This document shows positions 36,011-46,853 of a DNA stretch of 64,000 nt, piece after piece. The stretch lies in the NCBI RefSeq assembly GCF_900239345.1, contig NZ_OESZ01000045.1:62001-126000 (forward strand). Direction: 5' to 3'. The translations under genes and the position numbers were made by a program. Numbering within the stretch: the first letter of the stretch is position 1; each line of letters opens with the position of its first letter. Source of the DNA: Tenacibaculum dicentrarchi. Its GTDB lineage: Bacteria; Bacteroidota; Bacteroidia; Flavobacteriales; Flavobacteriaceae. The notes under the pieces were generated by a model. That model was not told the origin of the DNA, made no database searches, and saw nothing but the letters and a program-made list of their open reading frames with translations.

Positions 36011-38800
36011 ATGAAAAGAGACCTTTCTGCCATCAATCCTAAAGAAAATATTATTATAAAAGGAGCTAGCTTACACAATTTAAAAAACATTGATGTTGTT
36101 ATTCCTCGTAATAAATTAGTAGTAATAACAGGGCTTTCAGGTTCTGGAAAATCAACACTAGCTTTTGATACTTTATACGCCGAAGGACAACGACGTTATG
36201 TAGAAAGTTTATCGTCATATGCTCGTCAGTTTTTAGGAAAATTACACAAACCAAAAGTAGATTATATAAAAGGAATTGCTCCGGCAATTGCTATTGAGCA
36301 AAAAGTAAACTCAACAAATCCAAGGTCAACTGTAGGAACCTCAACCGAAATTTACGATTATATAAAATTATTATATGCTCGTATTGGTAAAACTATTTCG
36401 CCAATATCAGGTAGCGAAGTAAAAAAACATACTGTTTCTGATGTTCTTAATCATGTAAAAACTTTTGAAGAACGTACCAAACTTTTATTATTAGCTCCAA
36501 TTATTATCAATAAAAATAGAGATTTAAAAACTGTTTTACAAGTTTTAACTCAACAAGGATATGCTCGTTTAAAATATAATAATACCGTTTTAAGAATTGA
36601 AGATTTTCCTATTGATGATTTTAATAATGAAGATTTATTTTTAGTTGTTGATAGAATTATTACTAAAAATGAAGAAGATTTTTATAATCGATTAGGTGAT
36701 GCTATTCAAACTGCTTTTTTTGAAGGAAAAGGAATTTGTTTCGTTGAAAATTTAAATGATAAAAAAATCACAGAGTTTAGCAATAAATTTGAATTAGACG
36801 GAATCACATTTTTAGAACCTAATACCCATTTATTCAGTTTTAACAATCCGTACGGAGCTTGTCCTACTTGCGAAGGTTACGGAAGTGTAATTGGTATTGA
36901 TGAAGAATTAGTTATTCCAAATACAGGATTATCTATTTTTGAAGATGCTATTTTCCCTTTTAAAACAGACAGCTATAAAATTTATAAAGAAAACTTAATT
37001 TTAAATGCTATTGATTTTGATATTCCTATTCATAAACCTTGGTTTGAGCTTTCTGAAAATCAAAAAGAATTAGTTTGGAACGGAACTAATAAATTTGAAG
37101 GAATACACGATTTATTTAAAAAACTAGAAGAAAAAAGTTATAAAATTCAAAATAGAGTTATGCTTTCTCGTTATCGAGGAAAAACAACTTGTAACGATTG
37201 TAACGGAAAAAGACTCCGTAAAGAAGCTAATTATGTACATGTTCATGAAAAAGTAATTTCAGATTTAGTTACACTTCCTTTAGATGAACTATCAGTGTTT
37301 TTCAATAATTTAAAACTAAATGAACACGAATTAGCAATAGGAAAACGATTGCTTACTGAAATTAATAATCGCTTACAATTTTTAACCGATGTTGGTTTAA
37401 ATTACTTAACCTTAAACCGTACTTCAAACACGCTTTCTGGAGGTGAAAGTCAACGAATAAATTTAGCAACATCATTAGGAAGTTCACTTGTTGGCTCTAT
37501 GTATATTTTAGATGAACCTAGTATTGGTTTACATCCAAAAGACACCGAAAAATTAATTGATATACTTAAAGATTTACGTGATTTAGGGAACACCGTTATT
37601 GTAGTTGAACATGATGAAGGTATTATGAAAGAGGCCGATTATATTATCGACATAGGTCCTGAAGCGGGAACTTACGGTGGTAACGTAGTTGCTGAAGGTA
37701 CTTTTGATGATATTATGAAATCCGATTCGCTAACGGCTAAGTATTTATCCGAAGTATTAAAAATTGAAACCCCTACAATACGTAGAAACTCAAAAAACAC
37801 CATTAATATTATTGGTGCTCGTGAAAACAATTTAAAAAATATTGATGTTTCTTTTCCGCTAAATACCTTAACTGTTATTACAGGTGTTTCTGGAAGTGGA
37901 AAAAGTACCTTGGTTAAGAAAATTTTATATCCTGCAATGCAGAAAAAACTGGTCGGGTATGGTGAAAAAGTAGGTCAGTTTACTAATATTACAGGAAGTT
38001 TTGAAAATATAAAAAATGTTGAATTTATTGACCAAAATCCTATCGGACGTTCTTCAAGGTCAAACCCAGTAACTTATATAAAAGCTTATGATGATATTCG
38101 AAAATTGTTTTCAATTCAAAAATTAGCGAGTATCAGAAATTATCAACCAAAACATTTTTCTTTTAATGTTGATGCAGGACGTTGCGAGGTTTGTAAGGGC
38201 GAAGGAATAGTTACTATTGAAATGCAGTTTATGGCTGATGTGCATTTGCAATGCGATACCTGCCACGGAAAACGCTTTAAAAAAGAGGTTTTAGAAGTTC
38301 ATTTTGGTAAAAAATCTATTGATGATATTTTAAACCTAACTATTGATGATGCTGTTACTTTTTTCGAAGAACGAGAACAATTTAAAATTGCTCGTAAACT
38401 AAAACCTTTGCAAGATGTTGGCCTAGGATATGTACAATTAGGGCAATCATCATCGACATTATCTGGTGGAGAAGCGCAACGTATAAAGTTAGCTTCTTTT
38501 TTAATGAAAGGAAATACCAAGGATAAAACTTTATTTATTTTTGATGAACCTACCACAGGACTTCATTTTCATGATATTAAAAAATTACTTACCTGTTTTA
38601 ATGTCTTAATAAATAAAGGTCATTCGATTATTGTAATTGAACATAATATTGAATTAATTAAATGTGCCGACCATATTATTGACCTTGGTTTACAAGGCGG
38701 AAAAAATGGTGGAAATTTAATTTTTACAGGAACTCCAGAAGATTTAATCAAAAATAAAGACTCTTTTACAGCGCATTATTTAGCTGATAAAATAATATAA
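36011..38800 (+). CDS. uvrA: Excinuclease ABC subunit A
   Basis: Damage-recognition ATPase of nucleotide excision repair. Two ABC modules are visible: Walker [10 protein letters not shown] and GVSGSGKST, signatures LSGGESQR and LSGGEAQR, and zinc-binding [16 protein letters not shown] and CEVCKGEG...CDTCHGKR. Start 36011 gives the usual N terminus ([22 protein letters not shown]); the frame back to 35945 adds an atypical leader. About 929 residues. The 295 bases upstream hold no other gene that I can support. Confidence 0.96.
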   Translation: MKRDLSAINPKENIIIKGASLHNLKNIDVVIPRNKLVVITGLSGSGKSTLAFDTLYAEGQRRYVESLSSYARQFLGKLHKPKVDYIKGIAPAIAIEQKVNSTNPRSTVGTSTEIYDYIKLLYARIGKTISPISGSEVKKHTVSDVLNHVKTFEERTKLLLLAPIIINKNRDLKTVLQVLTQQGYARLKYNNTVLRIEDFPIDDFNNEDLFLVVDRIITKNEEDFYNRLGDAIQTAFFEGKGICFVENLNDKKITEFSNKFELDGITFLEPNTHLFSFNNPYGACPTCEGYGSVIGIDEELVIPNTGLSIFEDAIFPFKTDSYKIYKENLILNAIDFDIPIHKPWFELSENQKELVWNGTNKFEGIHDLFKKLEEKSYKIQNRVMLSRYRGKTTCNDCNGKRLRKEANYVHVHEKVISDLVTLPLDELSVFFNNLKLNEHELAIGKRLLTEINNRLQFLTDVGLNYLTLNRTSNTLSGGESQRINLATSLGSSLVGSMYILDEPSIGLHPKDTEKLIDILKDLRDLGNTVIVVEHDEGIMKEADYIIDIGPEAGTYGGNVVAEGTFDDIMKSDSLTAKYLSEVLKIETPTIRRNSKNTINIIGARENNLKNIDVSFPLNTLTVITGVSGSGKSTLVKKILYPAMQKKLVGYGEKVGQFTNITGSFENIKNVEFIDQNPIGRSSRSNPVTYIKAYDDIRKLFSIQKLASIRNYQPKHFSFNVDAGRCEVCKGEGIVTIEMQFMADVHLQCDTCHGKRFKKEVLEVHFGKKSIDDILNLTIDDAVTFFEEREQFKIARKLKPLQDVGLGYVQLGQSSSTLSGGEAQRIKLASFLMKGNTKDKTLFIFDEPTTGLHFHDIKKLLTCFNVLINKGHSIIVIEHNIELIKCADHIIDLGLQGGKNGGNLIFTGTPEDLIKNKDSFTAHYLADKII

Positions 38801-38808
38801 AAAATAGA

Positions 38809-38843
38809 AAAGCTGCCTAACCTTTTCGGGATAAGCAGCTTTA
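38809..38843. terminator. Weak hairpin terminator
   Basis: Stem AAAGCTGC/GCAGCTTT with an 18-base loop, between convergent uvrA and hmuY-like genes. The T tract is short. Confidence 0.5.
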
Positions 38844-38879
38844 ACATAACAAAAATTAACAAAACTCAATAGTTCTTAC

Positions 38880-39515
38880 TTACTGAAGGTTTTTATCACC
38901 TACAGTCGGATTGTATACATAATTAAAAGTATAATATTGTGCACCTGAATTTTTAGGATCGGCAGAATTTGAACTGTCCATATCTTTATAATAACTTAAA
39001 ATTTCTATTTTAGCATAATTCCCATCAATCGTTTTTACAACAAGTACTTTTCCTGCTACAGGATTTATACTGTGGTCAGAAAAATTATAAGTATACCACA
39101 AACTTTTTGGCAAGGCTAACATTCCTTTTTCATCTTGCTTAAAACGAGCAGATTCGGGGGCTTTTGTAATCTCTGAAAAAGTTCCTAAGGCTAAAGCGAT
39201 ACTTGCTTCTCCTGTTCTTTTTGGCTCTTCTTTAACACCTGTTGCCACTCCTCCATTAACGATAATTGTGGTGGCTCTAAAGGCGATATCCCAATTATCA
39301 TCGGTTACAATTCCTCCTTTTTTAAAGCTAAACTTTACAAATTCACCTGAAGCCGTTGGAGGATTTACCGCATAATCGGTAAGTTGTTTTGCGTGTAAGT
39401 TTTTAATTTGTTTTGCCATAACTGGCTCAAAAACATCATCACTGCTATTATCACTACAAGAAACAGCTACAAAAGCAACTAAAACGATTAGCCAAATTGA
39501 TTTTAAAATTTTCAT
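38880..39515 (-). CDS. hmuY: HmuY-family haem-binding lipoprotein
   Basis: The lipoprotein signal (VLVAFVAVSCSDNSS) is followed by an HmuY-like beta-rich fold: NWDIAFRATTIIVNGG is the family hallmark (WDIAF motif), and the end reads AQYYTFNYVYNPTVGDKN. HmuY proteins capture haem and pass it to a TonB-dependent receptor. The gene lies 30 bases downstream of such a receptor gene on the same strand. Haem ligands cannot be assigned from sequence alone. Confidence 0.88.
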   Translation of the reverse strand: MKILKSIWLIVLVAFVAVSCSDNSSDDVFEPVMAKQIKNLHAKQLTDYAVNPPTASGEFVKFSFKKGGIVTDDNWDIAFRATTIIVNGGVATGVKEEPKRTGEASIALALGTFSEITKAPESARFKQDEKGMLALPKSLWYTYNFSDHSINPVAGKVLVVKTIDGNYAKIEILSYYKDMDSSNSADPKNSGAQYYTFNYVYNPTVGDKNLQ

Positions 39516-39545
39516 TTTATATATATTTACTTGATTATTTTTTAT

Positions 39546-41615
39546 CTAAAAATTAAACTGAAGGCTTCCGTAGAAAGTTGTTCCTAACTGTAAAACAGTG
39601 TCGTTATTTTTAAATGTTTTTTTATTTTCTTCTCCCTTTTCATTAAATAAATTATTAACTCCTACTCGAAGATTCATTCTGTTAAAAAATGTTTTAGTAG
39701 CCGCAATATTTATTTGTGTATTTCCTGCTACAAAATCATCAAATTCATCAATAACTCCTTGACTATTATTCGTGTCAAACAAGGCGTATTTACTTCGATA
39801 AATAGCTCTAATATTTGCCGAAAAATCATGGGCATAATTTTCATAAAAAACTTTAAAGTTTAGCATGTGCTTCGATTTATTTGGCAAGCCATAATAATTT
39901 GACATTTTCATTTTTTGAGAAGGCGAAGTACTTGTTTTTCTAAAAAATATCTCCCCCGATTTCAGCTGATCTTCTTGTAATTTATCTCCTGTATCTAAAA
40001 ATTGATACCCTGTTAAAATGCTAAAATTTGATGTAATTTTATAGTTGATATCCAATTCTACTCCTTGCATATAAACCTGGTTTCTATTTCTATAAGAAAA
40101 AACTCTCGTTCCTATTGGCAATCCTAAAGAAAGTGGTTTTAATCGGGTGTCAAAAGAATCAATCATATCTTTTAAATCGTTTCTAAAAATATTGACATCT
40201 AATTTTAACTTTCGAGTAGGTTTTAGTTGAAATCCGAAGTTATAACCAATCGAACTTTCGGGTTTTAACTCTTTTTCAATGGCTTTTATTTCAGGAGTAT
40301 CTGGAAATAACCGATGTATTGTTTGCGTTCCAAAAACAACATATCCGTTTGCTGAATTTTTAAAATTGAAATGAAGCTGTCTAAAATCAGGCGCTTTAAA
40401 ACCAAAACCAACCGAGCCTTTTGCTGTAAACCATTTATTTATTTTATAGCTAGAGGATAACTTAGGGGTAAATGCCGATTTATATTGATTGCTTTTTTCA
40501 AATCTAGCACCAATAATTACATTTAACTTCGCATTCGGATTAAAATCAAACTGCCCAAAAACATAAGGCGTATCGTATTTTTTAACGCTATTAAATTCCG
40601 TTCTTTCTAATGAATTAAAATTTGATCCTAAACCTATAACTAAGGTGTTTTTACCAAAAACAGCAGTCGATTTAATTTCAGGACGCATTAATTTTTCATT
40701 GTATAGCTTATCTTGTTTATTAAAAACACTTTCTGTAGTATATTTTGTAGTATAAAACAGGTAGTTTAAACTCCAATTATCCTTTATTTTATGATGTATA
40801 TTGGTGTTAATATTCCAATCTGTTCGCTTGTTTTTAGCTAATTTAATAGCTTGTTGCGATTGTGTATAAAATCGTGAAGAAACTACGGTTTTTAAATGAT
40901 CCGAAAAATCATAACTTAGTTTTAAATTCCCTGTAAAATTCTGATGTGCTTCTGTTGTTTTTGAAGCGGTTTCTGGAGATAAATCAAAGCCATTGCTCGA
41001 ATTTAAATTAATACCAGAAACCAACCCAAATCGCTTCTTTTTTAACTTAATATTACTGTTAATATCTAATTCATTTGCTGCGCCACCTTTTGCTAAATAG
41101 CTTACAAAACCTTCTATTTTACCATTTTTTGGCTGTTCGGTAATAATATTAATAACACCACCAATTGCCTCAGAACCATACAACGATGACGACGGTCCTT
41201 TAACAATTTCTATTTGTTTGATGTTGTTTACACTCAGCCTACTTAAATCAATATTTCCGGATGCTCTTCCTACAACAGGAACTCCATCGATTAAAATTAA
41301 GGTGTAATCAGCAGCAACTCCCTGAATTTGCACGCCTTGAGAGCCTCCAAAATCAGACACTAAAGTAATACCTGTTTGTTCTAATAAGATATCTTTTAGC
41401 CGTACCGCACCTGATTTTTGTAATTGTTCTTTCGAAATTAAAGTAACAGGCACTGGTATTGACGATAACTGACGCTTTGTTCTTGTTGCTGTTATCACCA
41501 CTTCTTCTAAACCATAAGAAGCGGTACAACCATTGTCAGTCGCCATTTTTTCTTGAGAAAAAACAGTTAAACTGATAAAGGCAAATACACTTACAAACTT
41601 CCTATATAGAAACAT
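39546..41615 (-). CDS. hmuR: TonB-dependent receptor (HmuR-like)
   Basis: Outer-membrane receptor with signal peptide, TonB-box-like EEVVITATRTKRQLSSIP, a plug domain (VTLISKEQLQKSG... LIDGVPVVG... IEIVKGPSSSLYGSEAIGGVINIIT) and a 22-strand-type barrel ending in GSLQFNF. Length of 689 residues suits a receptor without an N-terminal extension. With HmuY downstream it probably imports haem; vitamin B12 or another siderophore-like ligand is possible. The divergent DUF6607 gene belongs to the same functional cluster. Confidence 0.9.
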   Translation of the reverse strand: MFLYRKFVSVFAFISLTVFSQEKMATDNGCTASYGLEEVVITATRTKRQLSSIPVPVTLISKEQLQKSGAVRLKDILLEQTGITLVSDFGGSQGVQIQGVAADYTLILIDGVPVVGRASGNIDLSRLSVNNIKQIEIVKGPSSSLYGSEAIGGVINIITEQPKNGKIEGFVSYLAKGGAANELDINSNIKLKKKRFGLVSGINLNSSNGFDLSPETASKTTEAHQNFTGNLKLSYDFSDHLKTVVSSRFYTQSQQAIKLAKNKRTDWNINTNIHHKIKDNWSLNYLFYTTKYTTESVFNKQDKLYNEKLMRPEIKSTAVFGKNTLVIGLGSNFNSLERTEFNSVKKYDTPYVFGQFDFNPNAKLNVIIGARFEKSNQYKSAFTPKLSSSYKINKWFTAKGSVGFGFKAPDFRQLHFNFKNSANGYVVFGTQTIHRLFPDTPEIKAIEKELKPESSIGYNFGFQLKPTRKLKLDVNIFRNDLKDMIDSFDTRLKPLSLGLPIGTRVFSYRNRNQVYMQGVELDINYKITSNFSILTGYQFLDTGDKLQEDQLKSGEIFFRKTSTSPSQKMKMSNYYGLPNKSKHMLNFKVFYENYAHDFSANIRAIYRSKYALFDTNNSQGVIDEFDDFVAGNTQINIAATKTFFNRMNLRVGVNNLFNEKGEENKKTFKNNDTVLQLGTTFYGSLQFNF

Positions 41616-41631
41616 TCTTAATAATTTTCGG

Positions 41632-41639
41632 CAAATATA
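41632..41639 (-). promoter_or_regulatory. Bacteroidota -7 box (TATATTTG) for the receptor gene
   Basis: Perfect TAnnTTTG on the minus strand, 17 bases before the start at 41615, which predicts a very short leader. Confidence 0.55.
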
Positions 41640-41715
41640 TATCCTTATTATTAATCAATCTAAATAAAATGTATATTTTTACAAAAAATTTATTACATCA
41701 AAAATAATCCTTAAA

Positions 41716-42618
41716 ATGAAAAATTTATTACTGGGAAGTTTAGTACTTCTTTTCGCTGTTTCGGCAAATTCTCAAAGTAAAAAAACAAAAGATAAAGAGG
41801 CTATCAAAAAAATGTGTGGTTGTTTTGAAGTAACTTTTAATTTTGCAGAAACCTTTAATAATAGTAAAGATTCACTATACAAACCTTCGAAAATAAAAAT
41901 TGATACTGCTTTAGAATGGGCGGAATTAATTGAAGATGAAAATAACAAAATTGCTATACAGCATTTATTACAAGTTGGAAACCCTGCAAAACCGCATATC
42001 GTAAAACATTGGCGACAAGATTGGGTATATCAAAACCAAGATTTTTATATGTTTAACGGTGATAATAATTGGGTATATGAAAATAAAACTAAAGCAAGTG
42101 TAAAAAAACAATGGACACAAAAAGTGTATCAAGTTGATGACAGCCCTCGCTATGAAGGTTCAGGATCATGGGTACATGTTGATGGGAAAACTTACTGGGA
42201 AAGCACCACTGACGCACCTTTACCTCGTAGAGAATACACCAAAAGAAGTGATTATAATGTAACCGAAAGAGGAAACCGTCATGAAATTACAAACTACGGA
42301 TGGTTGCACGATCAAGACAATAAAAAAATCATCAGAAAAACAGGTAAAAAAGATGTTATTGTTGCATACGAAAAAGGATATAACACCTATGTTAAAGTTG
42401 CCGATTCTAAATGTAAACCTGCACAAAAATGGTGGAAAAAAAATCAAGGAAAATGGCAGATAGTTAGAAATAAGTGGAGCGATATATATGCTAAAAACAC
42501 CAATCTTTCTTTAGAGAAAAAAGTTAAAAATAAACCTTTATATAAACACTTGTTTTCTGACAAAACAGCTACCGATAAAGATATAAATAACATTATTGAA
42601 GCCTTTGTTAAAAAATAA
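41716..42618 (+). CDS. DUF6607-family secreted protein
   Basis: Signal peptide (MKNLLLGSLVLLFAVSANSQ), then IKKMCGCFEVTFNFAETF, a start typical of DUF6607 proteins; later HWRQDWVYQNQDFYMFNGDNNWVYE and KWWKKNQGKWQIVRNKW. Function is unknown. The family commonly sits beside haem-type TonB receptors and PepSY flavoproteins in Flavobacteriia, as here. It is divergent from hmuR and begins a plus-strand operon running to 46853. Confidence 0.85.
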   Translation: MKNLLLGSLVLLFAVSANSQSKKTKDKEAIKKMCGCFEVTFNFAETFNNSKDSLYKPSKIKIDTALEWAELIEDENNKIAIQHLLQVGNPAKPHIVKHWRQDWVYQNQDFYMFNGDNNWVYENKTKASVKKQWTQKVYQVDDSPRYEGSGSWVHVDGKTYWESTTDAPLPRREYTKRSDYNVTERGNRHEITNYGWLHDQDNKKIIRKTGKKDVIVAYEKGYNTYVKVADSKCKPAQKWWKKNQGKWQIVRNKWSDIYAKNTNLSLEKKVKNKPLYKHLFSDKTATDKDINNIIEAFVKK

Positions 42619-42623
42619 TTGAA

Positions 42624-44114
42624 ATGAAATTATTTAAACAATTTTTATTAGCTAATTTTTGCTGTATCAGCACATTGGTTTTTTCTCAAAACACAAACAT
42701 TTTTTTACAAAGAAATTTTTGGAAAACAAACCCAAGTATTGAACTGATAAATCAAAAAATACAAGAAAAAAATAACGCTACTGCATTAAATTCTCACGGA
42801 TTTGATGCAGTTACTTACGCTATTCTAGAGAACGTTTCGAATGCTACAATCAAATATTTACTAAGCTTAAAAGGCAATGGCATTGAAAAACTTACACACG
42901 ACAAAAGAACCTATGTTTTTTGGGCGGCTTATAAAGGAAATATTGGGTTGGTAAAGCATTTTATAAAGAATAACGCCAAAGTAAACATTAAAGATTCGCA
43001 TCATTTTTCGCCCTTAACTTTTGCCGCTGCAACAGGGCAAACGAATATCGAAATTTATAATTTGTTTATCAAAAATGGGATTGATATTAAAAAGGATTTT
43101 GATGAAAATGGTGCAAATGCACTTTTATTAGCCATGCCTCATTTTAAAAATTTTAAGCTAATCGATTTTTTTATCTCTAAAGGATTATCACTAAAAAGTG
43201 AAGATAATCACGGAAACGGCGCATTTAATTATGCTGCTAAAAAAGGAAATAAAACAATGCTTGAATTGCTGATAAAAAAAGGAATTTCTTATAAAGGATT
43301 AAATAAAAACGGCGGAAATGCGTTTTTACTAGCCTCAAAAGGTTCAAGAAATGGCTATAATTCACTTGCCTTTTTTAAGTATTTAGAAGGTATAGGAATT
43401 AATCCAAATATCAGTAATATAAAAGGGGAAACTCCGCTTCATAATTTGGCTTACGGTAATAAAGATATTGCTATTTTCAAGTACTTTTTAAGTAAAGGAA
43501 TTGCTGTAAACAAAACAGATTCCCAAGGAAATACTGCCCTAATAAATGCTGCTAGTAGAAATTCGTTAGCGGTGATTAAATTGTTAGCTTCAAAAACTAA
43601 AAACATTAATCAAACCAATAAAAAAGGAGAATCGGCACTTACAAAATCATTAAAAAACAGCCCTGATATTGTAGCATTTTTACTGAAAAAAGATGCAGAT
43701 ATTTCTGTGATAGATACCAAAGGAAATAGTTTAAACTATCATTTATTCAAAACATTTAATGATAAAAAAGAAGCTGAATTTGAACAAAAATTAACCCTAT
43801 TAGAAACAAAAGGTTTACAGGTTAATCAAACTCAAAAAGATGGAAATACGCTATATCATTTGGCAGTTCAAAAACAACGTTTAGCGATGTTAAAATTTAT
43901 CAAAAAGTATAAAATTGATATCAATGCTAAAAACAAAAAAGGTTTAACAGCATTGCAAGAAGCTGTATTAATTGCTAAAAACAGCGTTATTATTAAGTAT
44001 TTAATTGCCCAAGGTGCTAACAAAAATGTAAAAACGGCTTTTCAAGAAACACTATACGATTTAGCAGCAGAAAATGAAGCTTTAAAAAACACTTATATCA
44101 ATTTTTTAAAATAA
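42624..44114 (+). CDS. Ankyrin-repeat protein, exported
   Basis: A signal peptide (ending TLVFSQ) precedes about 10-12 ankyrin repeats spread over residues 45-490. Typical pieces are GFDAVTYAILENVSNATIKYLLS, HHFSPLTFAAATGQTNIEIYNLFIKNG, GNTALINAASRNSLAVIKLLAS and GLTALQEAVLIAKNSVIIKYLIAQGA. It is probably a periplasmic protein-binding scaffold. It lies 5 bases after the DUF6607 gene and within the haem cluster, so a partner among those proteins is likely. Confidence 0.9.
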   Translation: MKLFKQFLLANFCCISTLVFSQNTNIFLQRNFWKTNPSIELINQKIQEKNNATALNSHGFDAVTYAILENVSNATIKYLLSLKGNGIEKLTHDKRTYVFWAAYKGNIGLVKHFIKNNAKVNIKDSHHFSPLTFAAATGQTNIEIYNLFIKNGIDIKKDFDENGANALLLAMPHFKNFKLIDFFISKGLSLKSEDNHGNGAFNYAAKKGNKTMLELLIKKGISYKGLNKNGGNAFLLASKGSRNGYNSLAFFKYLEGIGINPNISNIKGETPLHNLAYGNKDIAIFKYFLSKGIAVNKTDSQGNTALINAASRNSLAVIKLLASKTKNINQTNKKGESALTKSLKNSPDIVAFLLKKDADISVIDTKGNSLNYHLFKTFNDKKEAEFEQKLTLLETKGLQVNQTQKDGNTLYHLAVQKQRLAMLKFIKKYKIDINAKNKKGLTALQEAVLIAKNSVIIKYLIAQGANKNVKTAFQETLYDLAAENEALKNTYINFLK

Positions 44115-44161
44115 TCAAAAAATTATTTTTTTTGATTTAGTAAATTATTAAATATTTAAAA

Positions 44162-44635
44162 ATGAAAAAAGTACTTATAATTTTAGCGGTAGCTTTCGGA
44201 ATTATGGCGTTCAATACTTCGGATGCGCTGACCTATAAATGTATGATTCAAATGAAAAATTATACGGGTGAAGGTGCCTATATTATTGTTTCATTACTCA
44301 ACCCAAACGGCGAATATGAAAAAACTTTAGCTGTTCAAGGCGATGACCAAGAATGGTATTCAGACATTACCGAATGGTGGGGTTTTCAAGGAAAAGTTCG
44401 TACAGATATTGATGCCATTACAGGCGCAACTATTAGCCCAGGAAACAGAGCGATTACCATGCTTCAAATTGATAGCAAAAAACTAGACAAAGGCTATAAA
44501 ATTAGGTTTGAATCGGCTGTTGAAGACCAAGAATATTATAATAATGATATTGAATTTGAACTGACTTCAGAAAACTTAAAAAGTAAAATGGAAGGCAAAG
44601 GATTTATCCGATATATTCGCATGATTGCACAATAA
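44162..44635 (+). CDS. DUF2271-family exported protein
   Basis: Signal peptide (MKKVLIILAVAFGIMAFNTSDA) followed by a short beta-rich domain of the DUF2271 type: KCMIQMKNYTGEGAYIIVSLLNPNGEYEKTLAVQGDDQEWYSDITEWW and DAITGATISPGNRAITML. DUF2271 proteins usually accompany PepSY proteins, as with the gene 13 bases downstream. The DAITGAT stretch resembles the FMN-attachment region of FMN-binding domains, but covalent FMN is not established here. Confidence 0.85.
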   Translation: MKKVLIILAVAFGIMAFNTSDALTYKCMIQMKNYTGEGAYIIVSLLNPNGEYEKTLAVQGDDQEWYSDITEWWGFQGKVRTDIDAITGATISPGNRAITMLQIDSKKLDKGYKIRFESAVEDQEYYNNDIEFELTSENLKSKMEGKGFIRYIRMIAQ

Positions 44636-44648
44636 ATTTCAATAAAAA

Positions 44649-46853
44649 ATGACCATTTCAATTTGGAGGTATAGCCACTTAACTTTGGCTATATCTTCTT
44701 TTATTTTTATCCTTACCGCCTCGATTACAGGTATTATTTTAGCTTTTGAACCTATTTCAAATCAGTTAAAACCTTACGCAATACCTACCAATCAAATTAG
44801 CCTTTCTCAAACAATATCATCTTTAAAAAAAGAATATCAAGAAATTATTACACTAGAGGTCACTCAAAATAACTTCGTTATTGCTTCGGTAATTACCAAA
44901 AAAGGGAAAAACAAACGCTTTTACATCAATCCTATTTCTGGTAAAAAAATAAGCAATATTATTCCAAAATCAAAGATTTATAAATGGGCTACAAACCTAC
45001 ACAGATCGTTGTTTTTAAAATCTACAGGGCGGTTTTTAGTTGGGCTATTCTCTTTCTTGCTACTTTTAATTACCATAACAGGAAGTATTTTAATTATTAA
45101 AAGACAAGGCGGAATTAAACGCTTTTTCAGCAAAGTTGTTAAGGAGAATTTTGTGCAATACTACCACGTAGTTATTGGGCGTTTTGCCTTAATCCCTATT
45201 ATTATCATTACTGTTACAGGTGTGTATTTATCTTTAGAAAAATTTAATATTTTACCTAACACTAAAATTAAACACACCTTTAATTCGAGTAGTTTTACGG
45301 GGTTTTCTTCGGATAAAAAATCTGTTAAAAAAATTCCTATTGAAGATTTCGCTACTTTTAAAAACATCAAATTAAGTGAATTAGAAAGCATTGAATTTCC
45401 TTTTTCTGACGATAATGAAGATTATTTTTTATTAAAATTACACTCAAAAGAACTAATTATACATCAATATTCAGGTAAAATTATTAGCGCTAAAAACATC
45501 TCTTTAACAGCTATTTTAGTTGATTGGAGTTTATTTTTACACACAGGGCGTGGCACTATTTTTTGGGCGATTATTTTACTTTTAACAGCTATTTCTATTT
45601 TATTTTTTAGCTATTCAGGTTTTGCTATCGCCTTAAAAAGAAAGCAAAAAAGCCTGCTTCCTAAAAATACTATTAAAAAAGATGCTGCCGAAATTATCAT
45701 CCTTGTAGGATCGGAAACTGGCGAATCTTTTAGAAATGCAACTTCTTTATATAATGCACTTATTATCAGTAAAAAATCAGTTTTTATAGCACATTTAAAC
45801 GATTATACTTCCTATAAAAAGGCACAACATTTACTATTATTAACCTCCACCTATGCCGAAGGAAAAGCACCTGTAAATGCTACAAATTTTTTAAATTTAT
45901 TACAAAAAATAACGCCTGAAAACAATATAAAATATGCCGTAATTGGTTTTGGTTCTTTGGCATATAAAAACTATTGTAAATTTGCCATTGATATTGATAA
46001 TGTCCTTGAAAAGCATCCGAAATTTGAAAAAATAACAGCTCTTTATAAAATTAATAATCAAGATTTTTTAGCCTTAAAAAAATGGAAGTTAGAATGGTGT
46101 CAAAAAACAGGTATTGATTTACAGCTAAAATTAAACATCCAAAAACATAAAAAACAACAACAATTTTCGGTAGTTAGTAAAACCTTATTAAACAATGATA
46201 CTTGTTTTTTAATCCGATTAAAACCTATTAAAAAGATAAAATTCACCTCGGGTGATTTAATGGCTATTACACCTAAAAAAGATGGTATTAAACGCTTATA
46301 TTCTATTGGAAAAATAGAAAATGATGTTTTATTAAGTATCAAAAAACATGAATTTGGCGTGTGTTCTAATTTACTTTTCAATATTGAAAAAAACACAATT
46401 TTAGAAGCAAAAATAGAAAAAAATAAAGCATTTCAATATCCGAAGAAATCAAAAAAAGTTGTTTTAATTGCTAACGGAACAGGAATTGCACCCTTTTTAG
46501 GAATGTTAAATAACAGTAATGAAACACACTTATTTTGGGGCGGAAGAACGCAAGAATCCTTAAAAATATACCTACCTTTTTTATCGGGTTTAAACCCTAA
46601 AAACATTCACATTTCTTATTCACAGGAAAATAATAAGTACGTAAAACAATATGTGCAAGACAGTATTTTTAAAGAATCCGATTTAATTGCCGATACCTTA
46701 AAAAATAATGGATGTATTATGATTTGTGGTTCTGTTGCCATGATGAATGGCGTTTTAAAAGTCTTAACTCAAGTTACTTTACAAAAATTAAATACTCCAA
46801 TTGATAAATTTAATGCTACTTATAAGCAGCAAATTAAAACAGATTGCTATTAA
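44649..46853 (+). CDS. PepSY membrane protein fused to flavodoxin and ferredoxin-reductase domains
   Basis: Order of parts: PepSY-type membrane region with about four helices (residues 8-35, 130-150, 170-195, 295-325) and His residues that may bind haem; a flavodoxin-like domain (IIILVGSETGESFRNA, from about 350); a ferredoxin-NADP reductase-like FAD/NAD(P)H module (RLYSIGKIENDVLLSIKKHEFGVCSNLLF, then VLIANGTGIAPFLGM) to the end. It should move electrons from NAD(P)H across the inner membrane, probably to reduce ferric iron or release iron from haem or siderophores. It ends the plus-strand haem operon. Confidence 0.88.
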   Translation: MTISIWRYSHLTLAISSFIFILTASITGIILAFEPISNQLKPYAIPTNQISLSQTISSLKKEYQEIITLEVTQNNFVIASVITKKGKNKRFYINPISGKKISNIIPKSKIYKWATNLHRSLFLKSTGRFLVGLFSFLLLLITITGSILIIKRQGGIKRFFSKVVKENFVQYYHVVIGRFALIPIIIITVTGVYLSLEKFNILPNTKIKHTFNSSSFTGFSSDKKSVKKIPIEDFATFKNIKLSELESIEFPFSDDNEDYFLLKLHSKELIIHQYSGKIISAKNISLTAILVDWSLFLHTGRGTIFWAIILLLTAISILFFSYSGFAIALKRKQKSLLPKNTIKKDAAEIIILVGSETGESFRNATSLYNALIISKKSVFIAHLNDYTSYKKAQHLLLLTSTYAEGKAPVNATNFLNLLQKITPENNIKYAVIGFGSLAYKNYCKFAIDIDNVLEKHPKFEKITALYKINNQDFLALKKWKLEWCQKTGIDLQLKLNIQKHKKQQQFSVVSKTLLNNDTCFLIRLKPIKKIKFTSGDLMAITPKKDGIKRLYSIGKIENDVLLSIKKHEFGVCSNLLFNIEKNTILEAKIEKNKAFQYPKKSKKVVLIANGTGIAPFLGMLNNSNETHLFWGGRTQESLKIYLPFLSGLNPKNIHISYSQENNKYVKQYVQDSIFKESDLIADTLKNNGCIMICGSVAMMNGVLKVLTQVTLQKLNTPIDKFNATYKQQIKTDCY

